NCBI GenBank assembly: GCA_030433335.1
Contig: JAUILL010000009.1
Location: forward strand, 62,001 to 126,000
Length of the DNA: 64,000 nt
Origin: Alphaproteobacteria bacterium
GTDB lineage: Bacteria; Pseudomonadota; Alphaproteobacteria; Rhodobacterales; Rhodobacteraceae
Reading direction: 5' to 3'
Shown here piece after piece: positions 63,548 to 64,000 of the stretch. The position numbers and the translations under genes were made by a program. Under the pieces are notes generated by a model. The model searched no databases. It was not told the origin of the DNA and saw only the letters and a program-made list of their open reading frames with translations. Position 1 is the stretch's first letter; the number at the start of each line of letters is the position of its first letter.

Positions 63548-64000
63548 TCAGCGGCGACGGAAAGTCATATAGTGGGGCGTGCGCCCCTCGCGCAGAGCCT
63601 TCTGCTCGTAGCGCGTGGAAATCCAGTCGCCCCAAGGCTCGCGCCAGTCAGCAGGCCCCTCGGCCAGCCACTCAAATCCCGCTTGCGGAACCTCTTGCAT
63701 GGTCTGGCGGACGTAATCGGGAATGTCGGTAGCCACGCGGAACTCGGCCCCATGCGCCATCACTTGCGCCAAGGGCTGCAAGTGCTCTTGGGTCACAAAC
63801 CGGCGGCGATGGTGCCGCTTCTTGGGCCACGGATCGGGGTAGTTCAGAAACGCCTTCTGGACGCAGCCATCGGGCAGCACGTCGAACAGATCGCGCGCAT
63901 CACCGGGGTGCACCTTCAGGTTGGTCACCCCAGCCTCGCGGATTTTCCCCAGCAGCATGGCGACACCGTTGATGAACGGCTCGCAACCGATAATCCCCAT
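63548..64000 (-). CDS. trmB: tRNA (guanine-N7-)-methyltransferase, 3' part
   Basis: TrmB methylates G46 of tRNA with SAM. The 150 residues inside the window are the C-terminal two thirds: GCEPFINGVA, NYPDPWPKKRHHRRRFV (the conserved PDPWPKKRH motif), ISTRYEQKAL and the closing RTPHYMTF. The N-terminal SAM-binding strand GFG(x)GE lies beyond position 64000, so the start is outside the window. The window edge, not a mutation, truncates it. Confidence 0.95.
   Translation of the reverse strand: MGIIGCEPFINGVAMLLGKIREAGVTNLKVHPGDARDLFDVLPDGCVQKAFLNYPDPWPKKRHHRRRFVTQEHLQPLAQVMAHGAEFRVATDIPDYVRQTMQEVPQAGFEWLAEGPADWREPWGDWISTRYEQKALREGRTPHYMTFRRR

Overview
The window looks like chromosomal DNA of an alphaproteobacterium of the order Rhodobacterales (Roseobacter-type). 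The evidence is high-GC coding, a two-domain PutA with a divergent PutR-type Lrp regulator, a phosphatidylcholine synthase of the rhizobial/Rhodobacter type, a GTTC-N7-GTTC LexA box, a bacterioferritin/imelysin iron cluster, and the gene orders tolQRAB-pal-cpoB-tilS-ftsH and aroA-cmk-rpsA-ihfB. I cannot name a genus. Nearly all of it is housekeeping sequence; traces of mobile DNA are small.

Layout. 1-8.4 kb: priA, DUF484-xerC-pcs, ileS and a group III truncated hemoglobin. 8.6-12.4 kb: a coupled ycjX-GNAT-ycjF operon and truA. 12.4-19.9 kb: an iron cluster with two imelysin-family proteins, a di-heme DUF1111 oxidoreductase, DUF1513, bacterioferritin and its ferredoxin, preceded by a perfect inverted-repeat operator, then a PhoX/DUF839 protein. 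20.0-24.8 kb: the mutagenic translesion pair imuB-dnaE2 behind a LexA box, without imuA. 24.8-25.6 kb: a frameshifted integrase relic downstream of tRNA-Leu(UAA). 25.6-31.1 kb: a TPR protein, putR/putA and a rhomboid protease. 31.2-40.6 kb: suhB, metR/metF, a hotdog thioesterase, a DUF2235 hydrolase, an unaccompanied form II CoxL-like molybdenum hydroxylase with a divergent Lrp regulator, a strongly structured gap, chorismate mutase-folD and a MOSC protein. 40.8-49.6 kb: ftsH, tilS and the complete Tol-Pal system. 49.7-55.3 kb: an unknown protein, a small sulfotransferase-like protein, rplY, pth, DUF2237, and a three-gene cassette of a membrane-anchored LuxR-type regulator, a PepSY-like secreted protein and a secreted protein with 20 TDDT(T/S) repeats. 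55.7-64 kb: trpB, trpF, lapA-ihfB, rpsA, cmk, GFA, aroA and the 3' part of trmB.

How they work together. The iron block reads as one uptake/storage/release unit: periplasmic imelysins and a di-heme protein, with Bfr storing iron and Bfd releasing it. putR-putA is a self-contained proline catabolic switch, and metR-metF couples methionine sensing to methyl-folate supply. The Tol-Pal block carries envelope constriction functions. The parts least explained by known families are the LuxR/PepSY/TDDT cassette, the folded intergenic element at 38.45-38.63 kb, and the lone CoxL-like subunit. No defence system, CRISPR array, prophage or complete insertion sequence was found.
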